64,000 nucleotides of DNA from Siniperca chuatsi (GCF_020085105.1 NC_058043.1:17722167-17786166); one strand, 5' to 3'. Shown: positions 1 through 23,479, counted from the first letter of the stretch. The notes: a model not told the origin generated them from the letters alone. A program made the numbers and translations.

Positions 1-365
1 CTTCCTGGTAACCAGGGGAGACTTCAGGAAGTCACTGCTCCAGGCCAAGAAATAGTCCCACATATAACCCCCCATACAACTACAAATTGTCGTGTTTACA
101 CTTGTTATTGTACGGATTACACAAACAAGATGTAACCTGTTAATTAGTGAGCTTTAGAGGTGCTGGTAGGTGGATTTTGCTATTGTTGGACAGAGCCAGG
201 CTAGCTGTTTCCAGTCTTTATGCTAAGCTAACAGGCAGCAGGCTGTAGCCTTATACTTAATGGACAGATATGAGAGTGGTGTTAATCCTCTCATCTAGCT
301 CTCAGCAAAGAAAGTGATTAAGCGTATTTCCCAAAATATTGAACTATTCATTCAAATGTTTAGTC
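1..365. repeat. Dispersed teleost repeat, truncated by the window edge
   Basis: The stretch has no coding potential. Its phrases (a start resembling cttcctggtaaccagggg, a middle with ggctagctgtttccagtc, an end with gcgtatttcccaaaatatt) resemble a repeat I recognise as widespread in perciform fish introns and intergenic DNA. The left end is probably missing. Family assignment is from memory and was not searched. Confidence 0.5.
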
Positions 366-2360
366 AACAAAGTATCAGAAAACGGTGAAAAATCAGTTTC
401 CCAGAGTCCAAATCGAATAAACTCAGCATGACGAAATCTAAAATTAGCTCCAACAAGCTGCACCTCTGTGTTTTTCAGACCAGTCATTGCTCATGTAGCC
501 TACTGTGCTCCGTGGGCGACAGAGCCATGAGCAGTAAGTTACATAACAGTGGGTGGAAATACCTCTGGTTTCTGAGCGGATTCCCGCGGATTCCTTGAGT
601 GTGAGACCCGTCTCCGTGGATACCATGAGTCATCGCGCCTGTGACGTCACAAGCGCTTGAGCGCGCGCAGATTTGAGAAACGTGTGAGTCTGTGTTATGC
701 AGGTTCACGTGGACTGTATGCGTGAACATGGAGCCTTGGGCTTGTTAGAGGTGTGACCGAAGACAACAATTGGACAGTGGTCGGTGCTATAAAGATGTGT
801 GGGAACCAGACACAGCTGCTGTACATGTAGAAATAGCACCTTTAATAACCACACTGTACAAAAAACATTTTATTAAGTCTCACCAGACTGCCTAAATGAC
901 ATAACACTCTTTATGATGTGTTATAGGTGCACAGTACACAGTGCTCCGGAACTTTTAATAGGATATACACCACGCGCATAGTGACTTTATCAGCAGCGCA
1001 AGGACACCATTATTTGGATGGCTTATCTCGTATCTGAACTAGTGAAATGGTTCAACTCTCAGTCAACCGGATTACATCACGACCTCATACCTCATACATC
1101 TGCGGGACCTGAACTTGCCAGGTTACTGTTTTTCTTGACTTCCTCACAGTATGTAACAAATGGGACGACTTACAAACCTCATCACTGACCACTGACTTAC
1201 ACCTGTACTGTTCAAGTATCTTAAACTAGTCAAAACTTTTTAATACATTGACTTAAATTACTTTTGGTAGTAAGTGTGTATGGTATGGTGCCTCCAATTA
1301 AAGAGGCCTACAATCTACCTGAAATGTGAAATTCGTAAATGTCACATTAAACATCTCCATCTGCTACTTGTAGCAAGCCTTCTATTTTCACTTAACATTA
1401 CTCAGCACTAGATATACGCAGTTCATTTAAGCAAAACTTAAATTTATGTTGAAACCGATAGCCTACCAATAAAACATCTCCAATTCAGTTTTGACTGAAT
1501 CTAAAATGTGAATTTCACAATTTCAATTAAAAGATACCGTATGTTTAAATCTTTAGATTGTTTTAAAGATTTTTCAAAGACATCTTTTGGATGTATATAC
1601 GTGAGATGCTAATGCAAATTATACAAAACACAACTGATAGAAAGATATTGAGATTTTGTAGTTATCACTGGTCAAAACTTAAGTGGAGAGGTTAATTTCA
1701 ATTATTGAATTATCTACTATGTCATTTGTTTTGTTAATCATTACAATCTATCACCTTATAATATATTATAAGTGGATAATATGAAATGATAAAATACATC
1801 ATTATGTTAATTATGTCAGTATACAAGGCCAAAATCACAACAGCACCACCAAGTGATGTTGACGTGGATCACAGACAAGAAAAAAGGAACTAAGCTGAAG
1901 TAAAGTTGAATAAATGGCCACAGAAACTGGCAAAAAAGGAAAGCAGTGCTGCTCAAATCAAACCGCAGACTACACCAATGGGCAACACAGGAATCAACTT
2001 AAACCACTTATTTTATTAGTTTTATGTGAAAGTCACTATGAGCTAAATGATCGGACCGTAACCCGTGCCATGACCATCGATGCTGTAGGAGGGCTTTTTG
2101 TGGAACAGAAACTGAAGGATGAGATTAATAAAGCATATTGGCCTTTCAGGATTGGCGAGAGGAAAAAAATAAAATAAAAATATATATATAAAAACGTCTT
2201 TTTAAATCAACCAGTATTTTTAATGAGACAATTTCACACCGTATCAAACAAAAGAAAAAATGATGGAAAACTTCAGACAAAAAATTAGAGTTGTGTCCAT
2301 TACACCCTTAAAAAAAACCCAAAAAAAAAACCCAAAAAAAAACCAATGCCATAGTTTTGG
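366..2360. other. Gene-poor intergenic DNA
   Basis: No open frame here looks like a protein I recognise. The only distinctive part is a CpG-richer island at about 540-740 (listed separately). The rest is AT-rich. An 87-codon open frame on the plus strand at 1914-2177 has no recognisable domain, is not extended by convincing splice sites, and was not called. Confidence 0.5.
540..740. promoter_or_regulatory. CpG-rich patch with a palindromic CRE
   Basis: This patch contains several CpGs (gcgcgcgc, ccgcgg) in an otherwise CpG-poor area and a perfect cAMP-response element TGACGTCA at 642-649. On the minus strand a plausible splice donor (AGAG/GTATTT) falls at 563-562. It could be the first exon and promoter of a gene leaving the window to the left, or a decayed island. 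No coding sequence supports a gene here. Confidence 0.25.
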
Positions 2361-2380
2361 ATCTTGAATGAGGGGGTGCG

Positions 2381-2386
2381 TTTATT
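2381..2386 (-). terminator. srsf3: srsf3 candidate poly(A) signal
   Basis: Read on the minus strand this is AATAAA, about 500 bases past the srsf3 stop codon, followed by a C/T-rich run. It gives a 3' UTR of about 2360-2886. A-rich tracts at 2311-2345 and 2513-2534 (T-rich on the sense strand) lie around it. Confidence 0.5.
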
Positions 2387-2886
2387 ACAAACAACCAACC
2401 ATTAACAGATGGAAACCTTCAGTATGAAGTAAGAAAGTAGCAGGTTGAAAATAGGCTGGCTTTACAGACAATCAAAAGGAGGGACTTCCTAACAAATCAT
2501 CCCAATCCTTCTTAAAAAAAAGAAAAAAAAAAAATGCTGGCACTTATACGATGAAAATGAGGACTACTCACACTAAGTCAAACTACACGGTACATTTACT
2601 GACAAAACCCAAAGCTTTTAAGAGATTAACTGGTGAACTGGAATGCTGGGTGGCACAACTGTTTCAGGACCGACAAGATGGACGTGACTTACGTGAGGCA
2701 TCACACCTGTACACAATCCGTGTATTTGAAAATTACACCATAACAATAAAGGGGGAGGGACACTAAAATGCATGATTGTTTAAAAAACTCAACACAAAAA
2801 CGACCATGTTGAAGTCCATCATATGAAACGGCAACACCTGTACAACCGTTCAGCTTCAGCTCCCTTGACACCTGACAGATGGTCCT

Positions 2887-5800
2887 CTATTTTCTGTCAT
2901 TAGACCTGGAGCGGCTGCAGGGAAGGAAAGAAAAACAAATTGTTAACGCTAGCATGAATTACTGACCAAACTGCCACTGCAATGTTCTCAGCAGTACCAC
3001 ACTCAAACAAGACCTAGCCAAATGACACCTAGGTTTGTATGCTGTTTAGCCATGTATGAGTGTTATTCTCAGTGGTGGTGCACCCTACGGTAGTTTCAAT
3101 AGGAAAGTCATATTACTATGACTTACACATCCAACTGTCAACTATCTGTCAGGACACAAGACTGAAATTATCTTAAAATCCAAAGATATCAATACCTCCT
3201 TGATCGTGAGAAAGACCTCGAAGGTTTGTGGTTCCTGTCCCGGGAGAGGGACCTCTCCCTCCTCCTGTCTCTGGAGAAAGACCTGCAAAAGCCAAACCAT
3301 CCCATTAAGTAAACATTTTCTACATACTAAAATCATGTTTGTCTGCTATCTTAGGTGCATGAGTACTAGGGTTAAGTTTCAACAGCCAGTTGCTGGTTGG
3401 AAAAATACCTGGACTTGTTAAGCTCTGATGCTAACAAATCCCTTATCGAACCTTTCCTCTCTCCAAGAGGCCAATGTAGATTACACCAGCTGCAGCCAAT
3501 TAACATTAATTCCTTAAGAGTGACAGTGAAACTTTGGTCTGTTGCCTGGCTAAAATACTCTCTGCAAGCCAGTGTCTGTACTCTGCCAAAGATCGTTTGT
3601 GAGTGAAAAGAAATACTTGGTCGGTGTGTTTTTGTATTTAAACAGAGTGGCGCATTTTTCTCTAAAGAAGTGATCTAGCTGATGAACGTCAAATCAATAT
3701 TTTGAGCTCATCAACTTAATTCTGAATCGAGACCACTAATAGTTGGATTAAGTAGTTGGTGAAAAACAATGATGTAAACATTATTTTACAGCTGTTATAT
3801 CCAATATCAATCAACATTTCATACCTTCTGCTGCTCATCTCATTTTCAGGTTGTAGCTACAGGTTGTGAACATTACCCCCCACTGTTCTTATAAGATTCA
3901 AACTTTTGTGTTGAACTTCTGTCTCTGAATGCAAGACATTCTGAAAGCAGACATACCTGCTTCGACTGCGGCTGAAGCTCCTCCTGCGTGGGGATCTGCG
4001 CAGGGAAAATACAAAAGTGTTAAGAACAAACAGATGCACCGATCACCCGTAGAGCTCCACACTATTCTAATCCTTTTCTTACATGGGCCTCCTTCAACAC
4101 AGCCCTTTGTCTATCTCAGTAACTCAAAATGGAAATAAAAGACTTGGGTGTTTTTCCAGGAACAAAATTATCTCAATTAGAAAATATAACTCATTGGCAA
4201 TGGACCTAGTGCATAAAGATGGCAGGTGCTCAGGAATTAGCTCTCACCTATTCCACAGTGCCATGTGCGTATTTAAATAAAGTCACCAGGGTGAATTATA
4301 TTCCAGATTATAAATTTTAAGAAGTGGTAGAGTGGGATGTGTTTTACGATTAATATATAAAAACTGAATGGTGCCTGAGCCTCAAACCTTAATATAAAAT
4401 CTAAGTGAACTAACTAGCGACATTTGCCCCTATCAGAAGGCATAACGCCTGCACTGTGGACTGGCCATATGTGGGAATAAAAAGACACACACAGAAGCCA
4501 CCATCTATATGAAACTGGTCCACTGCACTTACAGAGAGCACATAAGGAATTGGAAGCTAGTAACAAAAGTATACTGGTCACTGGGAATAAGTCTTGGGAA
4601 GCAACCAGGCTAAGAACTGCTAAAACCAACCATACAGCACAAAAAAAAATTTTTTAAAAAAAATAAAAATAAAAAGTTTTTGATATTCATTGGGGGGTTG
4701 AGAAGAGTTTTGATTTGTGTGACTTCATAATTCTGCTCAGACCCCAAGACATACCAGATGATTGTCTATAATCGAAATCTCTGGAAATGTGAAGTTCGAC
4801 TGATTCAAATAATTAAAAAAAGAAAACCTTTTCAAACCAGCTGTCTCTTCACTTTCAAAACTGTTATCAGCAGTGTACTGAATGAAGCAGGAAAACTTAC
4901 TAGTATTTTTGGTTTTCAACAAGCTAGATATGACGAAAGGGAGGCAGACTGTCGGCCGGGTAGGTAGAATTGGCTGAATAGGACTGGCCAGATGCTGCAA
5001 GGTGATTAGGTGGCAGGCAGATGGGGGCTGGCTGTGGCTTTTTTCCTGCTTTAATTGGTTAGCCGAAGGCTGCTGTTGGTAGGTTGTAGACATTTGGGAA
5101 CGTAATACGCTGATTGGTCGGGAATGTGAGGTGGGCCGCTGCCGTTTGCGTTAAGGTTGAAGGAGGAGGAGGTTGAGAACGGCATGCTGAGGAACCAATG
5201 GGTTGGTGCAACCTGACGACTGGCCATGCCTGGGTCATGTGACAGCACCAGCCAAGCCGATTGGGGCACGATGGTCAGCAGTCACATGATGCTGAAAGAG
5301 GACTAGTTGATTGACTCAGAGGGTGGTGAGAAGAGGCATGGTGGTGAGTCTGCAACGGGTTTCATTCTTATTAATATAGATGAAAAATAAAAAGCATCCT
5401 CAAACAAAAGGAAAAAAATGCATCACATTTGGCACTTTCATCCCCCCAAAATTAAACAGATTATACTTTTTTCCGACATAGGAATTGCCTAATCCTATTT
5501 CGCCATTTTAAAGCAGTTAAAATGTAGAACCTTTTTGAGAGTGCACAAAATAACGTACACTTCAAAAGAAGCATTAGTGCCTAAAGAAGTCTTGCAGGCC
5601 AGATTTTAAGATGCATTTTGCACTAGAAAGGCTTCACTACATAACCTACTATAAATATCCTATTCTCACGTCATTTCATTATTTGGTTATGAATGTCTAT
5701 CTGTTCGGCTCCCTACATAAAATGACCAATAATATCAATGAAGATGAAACTGCAAGCCTTATACATTGCAACAATCACAAATGCATAATCTGCAGAAAAG

Positions 5801-6413
5801 ATTACAAACACTTGAAACGTCTACAGTGGAAAAACATAAGCAATTACCAGGAAATATACTGTGGGTAAGAGCGTGGAATCATTAGGTCACAGACCGGGGT
5901 TTAAGTACAAGATAGATCATAATTTGTCCCTGCTGGCCACTGTCAAACAACAACATGGGTCACCTTCGTCTGGGTGGTGGGCTACGGCGCCTGTAGTCAT
6001 CTCGGTCTCGAGGACGCCTGCTCCATGAAGGGGGAGCGCCACGGGTGCGGCTGCGCTTCTCACCATTGGACAGCTCTACTCGCACCCGGCAACCACACAG
6101 TGTCCTATAAAACAACCAGTCAACATTAACTGTTGTAGATGTAACAAGATTAATTCTGTTTCTCTCATTTGAGCCGCTGTATCTCAAAATGTGTTTATAT
6201 CACTGCCTACCTTCCGTCAAGCTCACGCACTGCATCAGTTGCGTCTCTGGGATCTTCGAATTCTACAAAGGCGAAGCCTGGAGGGTTCCTGGCCACCCAA
6301 ACACTGCGAAGAGGACCATAGTAGCCAAATGACCTCTCTAACTCTGTCTTGTTTCCATTGTTGCCCAAATTTCCAACGTAGACCTTGCAGTCCAGAGGAC
6401 AGTCACGATGCAT
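2887..6413 (-). CDS. srsf3: SRSF3, serine/arginine-rich splicing factor 3
   Basis: SRSF3 binds pyrimidine-rich RNA and regulates splicing, polyadenylation and mRNA export. Coding exons in transcript order: 6413-6211, 6104-5964, 3995-3957, 3282-3196, 2914-2887 (stop TAG 2889-2887). All junctions are GT-AG and phases match; the sum is 498 nt, 165 residues (human 164). An RRM fills about residues 9-83, with RNP2 VYVGNL at 11-16 and RNP1 GFAFVEFE at 46-53. An RS domain follows ([19 protein letters not shown]), ending in SRSRSNDRK. The start is the conserved MHRD, eight bases inside an exon whose acceptor is at 6423-6422. One residue is missing after MHRD compared with human. The intron at 3996-5963 contains a poison exon, listed separately. 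Identity is very secure; whether this is teleost copy a or b cannot be decided here. Confidence 0.97.
4901..5349 (-). other. srsf3: srsf3 poison cassette exon (premature stop)
   Basis: Within the srsf3 intron, a GC-richer segment is bounded on the minus strand by an acceptor (CCCGTTGCAG, AG at 5351-5350) and a near-perfect donor (CTA/GTAAGT, GT at 4900-4899). Its length is 449 nt. Spliced after the 5964 exon it reads eleven codons and then TGA at 5318-5316, far upstream of the last junction, so the transcript should undergo nonsense-mediated decay. Mammalian SRSF3 has a cassette exon of about the same size (456 nt) in the same intron, included when SRSF3 protein is high. Position, size, phase and stop agree. 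Inclusion itself is inferred. Confidence 0.85.
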
Positions 6414-7159
6414 AACTGGATCTGAAAAATAATTAACAGAGATAGGGAATTGGTTATTGAGGCATTCAATTCTTATGTGAAAATTTTGAACCCGTAGGTT
6501 AAACCAAGTTAACAAAGCATGTGGTGTGAAAATGAACGTTAATACTCCCATTTCCGTAATATGCGTTGCGCCAATTTGCCTTCTTCAACACACCTCTTCA
6601 AGAATACCCTCCAAAAATGTATGTAACGTTATGTGTTTAACGTTTTCTGTTAACGTTACTGACTTAACATCACATGAAAAACATACTATACTTATCCAAG
6701 AACCACATCTACAATCAATTCTTATTAATGTTTGGAAACGGAAAGAAGCGTGGCCTACTTTTCTGGCGGACTCGGAATCCAACGTTATGCTAACTTAAGC
6801 TTTGCAAGAAATATTTCTGGTAGCTAAGCTAACCGTTTGTAACCGTTGTAAACTAACCGTTTGATTTACTAAACGGCTAACCTTACATTATTACCTATAT
6901 ATTAAAATATGCTGTTTCACATTTGACATTAGATGAGGATTCGACGCTTTGAAGCTAATGCTAGCTAATAGCTATTTGAGGATAGCTAAAATGGCTGTCG
7001 CCTTTCCGGGGCCTAGTGTTAAGGAGTAGCATTCGGCTAACAACCACAGAATTCGAACAATAGATTAAACTAATGTGGCGATACGATTAATCGACCCAAA
7101 CATGAAATTTTTTAAGTATTTAGTACGACACACAATTACGAATTTCGTTCAAACTCTAC

Positions 7160-7260
7160 CGTGTTTGTAGCAATTCACAGCTTAAACTATCCGCGCTCCT
7201 CCGGCTCGTTTGTTCCTCTTGGTCGTCGATGGAAAATGGCGTGACGGAAAATACGTTTGT
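7160..7260 (-). promoter_or_regulatory. srsf3: srsf3 candidate 5' UTR exon and promoter
   Basis: On the minus strand a donor ACG/GTAGAG (GT at 7159-7158) ends a CpG-containing stretch with no intervening coding sequence before the ATG exon. Splicing from here to the acceptor at 6423-6422 would give a short non-coding first exon, as in other vertebrate SRSF3 genes. On the plus strand AAAATGGCG near 7234 resembles a YY1 site. The start site was not determined. Confidence 0.4.
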
Positions 7261-7552
7261 AAGTAGGTTGGCCAGGGAGGGCGGGGTAAGTTAGTATTTG
7301 TGCGTAAGTTCTATAAACCTCCCTTCTCACTTTACACATTAAATTTAACAGTCTATTAACACATAAATGATATTGCAAATACTTCACATCATTTGACTCA
7401 GTAAGATGAAATATTTAGCCATTTTATTGGGAACTTCAAACGGATGATTAAAGCGCTTAACCGGTAACACACACTTTAACGCGGATGCTGCGATACCATC
7501 TTTGGCCACAGCGTGGAAGTCAATTTGGTTTTGTCGCTGTTTCAACATTTTT

Positions 7553-7665
7553 GGCTAGGGATCATGGATGTATTATCATCCATGCTAGGGATCCACAGAA
7601 GATATGTATTTTCTGTGTTATACGTTTGTACCATCTATATATACAGTCTATGTTTCCCTCCCCAA
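7553..7665. repeat. Short hairpin and repeat fragment
   Basis: The arms catggatg and catccatg form a perfect hairpin with a 6-base loop at 7564-7585, flanked by direct copies of gctagggatc. The following tatatatacagtctatg is a phrase I recognise from many fish repeats. It is probably the end of a degenerate transposon. No family is assigned. Confidence 0.3.
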
Positions 7666-7810
7666 CAAACCTTTATTAAATAAAATTATGTACATTGTAT
7701 AAAAGTAAACGACGCAGAGTATAAAGAAACAGTAAGAACGTTCAAAGAAATTAATAATATAAATACAACAAATAAATGATAAAATTCTAAAAATAAAAAT
7801 AAACTAAAAC

Positions 7811-9390
7811 AAGACCCTGGAGAGACTGGTGCTGGAACAGCTGCGGCCCATGGTCAAACCCCTCCTAGACCCCCTTCAGTTCGCCTACCAGCCCCGGCTG
7901 GGAGTTGAGGACGCCATCATCTTCCTGCTTAACTGCATCCACACCCACCTGGACAGGCTGGCAAGCACGGTGAGGATCATGTTTTTTGACTTCTCCAGTT
8001 CTTTCAACACCATCCGGCCAGCCCTGCTGGGTGAGAAGCTGGCAGCGATGCAGGTGGATGCCCCCCTTGTGTCCTGGATTGTTGACTACCTGACTGGGAG
8101 ACCACAACACGTGCGTCTGCAGCACTGTGTGTCAGCAACACTGGAGCCCCTCAGGGGACTGTCCTCTCTCCCTTCCTCTTCACCATCTACACCACAGACT
8201 TCAGCTACCACACAGAGTCCTGCCACCTTCAGAAGTTTTCTGGTGACTCTGCTGTGGTGGGATGTATCAGCGGTGGTGATGAGACGGAGTACAGGGCTGT
8301 GGTGGGGAACTTTGTCTCATGGTGTGAGCAGAACCATCTGCAGCTCAATGCGACAAAGTCTAAGGAGCTGGTTGTAGACCTACAAAGGGCCAAGGCACCA
8401 GTGACCCCGGTTTCCATCCAGGGGGTCAGTGTGGATATTGTAGAGGATTACAAGTACCTGGGAGTACACTTGGATAATAAACTGGACTGGACCAAGAACA
8501 CTCAAGCTCTGTACAGGAAGGGTCAGAGCCGCCTCTATTTCCTGAGGAGGCTGAGGTCCTTCAACATCTGCTGGACAATGCTGAGGATGTTTTATGAATC
8601 TGTGGTGGCCAGTGCTATCCTGTATGCTGCATGCTGGTTGAGGGTAGCGGACGCTAACAGGCTCAACAAACTGATCCGTAAGGCCAGTGACACTGTGGGG
8701 GTGGAGCTGGACTCTCTGGCGGTGGTGTCAGAGAGGAGGATGCTGGCCAAACTACATGCCATCTTGGACAGTGTCTCCCACCCACTCCATGATGTGCTGG
8801 TCAAACAAAGGAGTACCTTCAGTGGAAGTCTCATCCCACCAAAAAGCACCACAGAGCGCCACAGGAAGTCATTCCTGCCTGTGGCCATCAAACTCTTTAA
8901 CTCCTCCCACTAAGTGTCTGTATGACCCTAAGTTATTAAACTGGACATTGATCATTAACATCACTACAATACTTGAAATAATTGTGCAATATTCTGTGTT
9001 TAATACTGCTGTGCAATATTCTCTGTTCAGATATTTATTTATTCATACTTCTATTACTGCTGTGCAATAGCCACCGTCTCATTATAATCTTAATAGGCTA
9101 CACTTAACTTGACAGTTCATGGACTATTACTTACTACTTGTATTATTACATTGTATTATTATACTGTACATACTTATCTTCAACCGGTAAATCCACTTTG
9201 TACTTTTCACTTATTTTAATTTTATACTTATACCCACTTGGTACTTAATTTATCTGACCTGTATTATAGTGTATTATATTTTTTGCTTAGTACTTCTATT
9301 CCCGTGTGCACTGACTTGATAGTGAGCTGCTGTAACAAAAGAGTTTCCCCTCGGGGATCAATAAAGTATTTCTGATTCTGATTCTGATAT
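7811..9390 (+). mobile_element. 5'-truncated, broken L2/CR1-like LINE
   Basis: The stretch encodes the middle and end of a non-LTR retrotransposon polyprotein. Frame one (about 7811-8140) carries reverse-transcriptase motifs (LDPLQFAYQ, then FFDFSSSFNT). The second half continues in another frame to a stop at about 8911 (APQGTVLSPF, then DYKYLGVHLDNKLDW, ending RKSFLPVAIKLFNSSH). The frame changes near 8130, probably by a small deletion between similar short sequences. The catalytic box reads FSGD where active relatives have two adjacent aspartates. The 3' end has cctcggggatcaataaag and a short tail of attctg units, typical of fish L2-type elements. The copy is inactive. Confidence 0.85.
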
Positions 9391-10890
9391 GAAACTCAGC
9401 TAAGATAAATATAAGAATGATGATGCTTGTTTTTAAGTTTTCTGTTACTTACAAACCCAAACAGTAGTCATGCATTGAAACAAAAATTGCACCCAACCCC
9501 GACTATTACCAAGCTTAGAAATAAGTTTTCAGACATGTACCTAAACTCAACCAACTCAAGGTTGATAGTTAAACATAACCATTTAAATTTTACTTTTAAA
9601 CCCAATTTTCTGGTTTTACACCACTCACAGCAGTCTGCTCATAGCCCTGGTGGGTTCCATACTTCTGCACAAGAGAGAAATTAAAGGCTGAATTTGTGGG
9701 AACGGCAATATGCCATCACATATTATATTCTTGCTCTTAGTAATACTGGACTTTATTTTGCCATTCAACTTTATTATGCTCTTTCCATCTAATCCGAATC
9801 TGTTAGGTGTATTCTTGTATATCACTAAAATATGACTATGCAGGTATGGAGAATAAAGTTATGTAATGTAGCATCTAAATCCTGGCTTTGCATACCACCT
9901 CTGCTAATACAAATTCAACCCTATTGGAAAGTCTGCCACACAGAGTGCAAAGGGTGTCTCTTTTGATAGCCTACTATCTCTATACTATCTGTCAAGATAT
10001 CAAACACATTCACTGTGGAATGACATACTTTTCTAAACTGACAGTTTTGCTAATAAGTCCTTTCAAAACAGGATCACAACAACAATCTTCACTGGAACAA
10101 AGACTTCTGTGACCATCTTTATCCTGAAAATAGAGCTGAAACGTGAAGTGTGGGATGAAGATATATGATCGAGCCAGTTCCCTCTTTGGGTTTTATGCAA
10201 ATTCAAGACTATTCTTTATCTCTCCATGTCCTCACCTCACCTCCACGAATAATGACAACTTGTATTGTGCAAGGTCATGTGCATCCCAGAGTTGACGGGG
10301 TTCCAGTTGAGTTCAGTTAACTCAGGATGAAGGATACTCATCTTATCATAGCCTTAATGTCACGTGGTCAGTCTAACTCTAAACTCTCTTTCTCTTTTGG
10401 GTTCTTGGGTTTTATGTTTCTTAGGTTTCTGCAACATTCCTACACAACACATTTTTACTCATGCACCTCAGACACAACTCATGTTGCTCTTGATTCTCAG
10501 TGAGGAAGAGTAGAAGAGACATTGAAGATTAGTAGTGTTTATTTTGCAATCTCAATCCAGTAAAAGGGCGCATGCGCGCTGCATGAGGATTCCTATGAGT
10601 TTAATGTTGCATTTTCAACAACTAGGAAATACTCTGTACGCCTGTCCCAGTCCCACATTTACTAGTCTAACAGTGTTTTTGAGCGTTCACACTGGTAAAA
10701 TGACAAGTTAATTGCACTCCAAGTTGCGAGTATGCATAATAAATATTGACTGATTCCTCTCTCAAACGTAATGCTAAATGTAAATAGACGAGTTTTTAAA
10801 TAATAACAGAAAGAAATAAAGTAAAATAATTCAAAATAAAGTGGCGTCTCCCGAAAAATATTTTGCTTTCTCTTTGTTATGATCTCAAAT
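9391..10890. other. Intergenic DNA
   Basis: AT-rich sequence with no convincing exon. A perfect NRF1-type palindrome GCGCATGCGC lies at 10568-10577 without a recognisable gene beside it. Nothing else of note was seen. Confidence 0.5.
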
Positions 10891-10897
10891 TTGAAAC

Positions 10898-11327
10898 TAT
10901 CAGTATTTTTATCATAGAAAAGGTTTCAGTCGTAGTCATCTGGACACTGTTTTCAGAATCAAGACGTTTCGGCTCCCATCCGGAAGTCATTCTCAATTGT
11001 GAAAAAATTGGAAGGTAACTGGAAATTTAAGCTACTCTGTGTTACATAAGCCCTGCCCTCAGGAGGGAATCTGCCTGAGTATCTGTTAAAAGCTAGTTTC
11101 ACCTGAAACTGACCTAATAGTTTCAAGATGGCCCAGTAATCAGTAATCAGGGCTATTGTTCTCTGGCTGCATCTATCCATCTTTTTTCACAATTGAGAAT
11201 GACTTCCGGATGGGAGCCGAAACGTCTTGATTCTGAAAACAGTGTCCAGATGACTACGACTGAAACCTTTTCTACGACAGAACACTCCTGGACGAATGAG
11301 GGACTACACCGTGTTATCAGTATTTTT
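10898..11327. mobile_element. Foldback element with perfect 93-bp inverted arms
   Basis: Bases 10915-11007 are an exact reverse complement of 11182-11274 by eye, separated by 174 unrelated bases. The unit is bracketed by a 13-bp direct repeat, tatcagtattttt, at 10898-10910 and 11315-11327, which looks like a target-site duplication. The right arm is followed by 40 more bases before the duplication, so the structure is asymmetric. The arm phrase (gggagccgaaacgtcttgat) resembles a motif dispersed in fish genomes. The perfect arms suggest a recent insertion or gene conversion. It has no coding capacity. Confidence 0.7.
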
Positions 11328-11699
11328 CCAAAATCACAGTTTGACTCGTTGATACACATCTGTCATAATTTCCTGTTCGTACAAAACAGTAAGTACACTA
11401 CCAACGGGCAACACAGCATATTATGCAAATTAGTACAGATTGTATACTGCTACTGCACAGACATTTCCTACTTAGTTGCAATAATGCAGTATATGATTAC
11501 AAGTGATTAAAGTGGGAACAAAATGGGCAATTAAGTGTAATTTATTTGGCTGCTTTCAGAACAGATAACATTAATGAAGATGCGGTGCTGTAGCGAAAAT
11601 TAGCATGTTAAATTTAGTCGAAACGGAAAGAGAATATACAAAAAGCCCGTTAATGGCTACTACTACTAGTTCTACGTACTTTGTTGTCCCACTTACCCT

Positions 11700-12064
11700 G
11701 AACGCAACTGTATAAACGTAACGCCCCCTCAGTCTCCTAGTTACCGCCCACAAAGCTCAGCCAGGTGACAGCTCAGCCAGCAGGGACGCAACACGGCTGC
11801 ACTCAGTACGCAACATAACAGACAACGTTAACGACGTCTGTCAGCGCCAAATCAAAGTGGAGTACAGACAGACTTACTCAGTTATTGCGTTTACTTTCTG
11901 TTTTACATGTACGTGATTTGAAATCCTCTCTTCCGCTCGTTGTAGCAGAGTATCCTGCTAGCAGCGCGAGGTTATCGTTAACGTAAGCTTCTGACGTTAC
12001 TACCAGAAAAGACTCAACGGTTGTTGTGTTTCTGAGCAGGTAGCGTTAGACAGCCGTCGTCAAC
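11700..12064 (+). promoter_or_regulatory. ahcyl1: ahcyl1 promoter and 5' UTR region
   Basis: This CpG-richer DNA lies directly upstream of the ahcyl1 start codon. It includes GC-containing stretches at 11700-11830 and 11925-12060. No TATA box was seen in a convincing position. The limits are approximate. Confidence 0.4.

Positions 12065-23479
<11,415 letters not shown>

Noticed and set aside
1914-2177. 87-codon plus-strand open frame downstream of srsf3
   Set aside because: No recognisable domain or homologue, no splice signals linking it to other exons, and an AT-rich run-out at the end; open by chance is the simpler explanation.
4737-5269. Long minus-strand open frames inside the srsf3 intron (118 and 72 codons)
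   Set aside because: They lie over the poison exon in frames other than that of srsf3; the constraint is better explained by the cassette RNA than by a separate protein.
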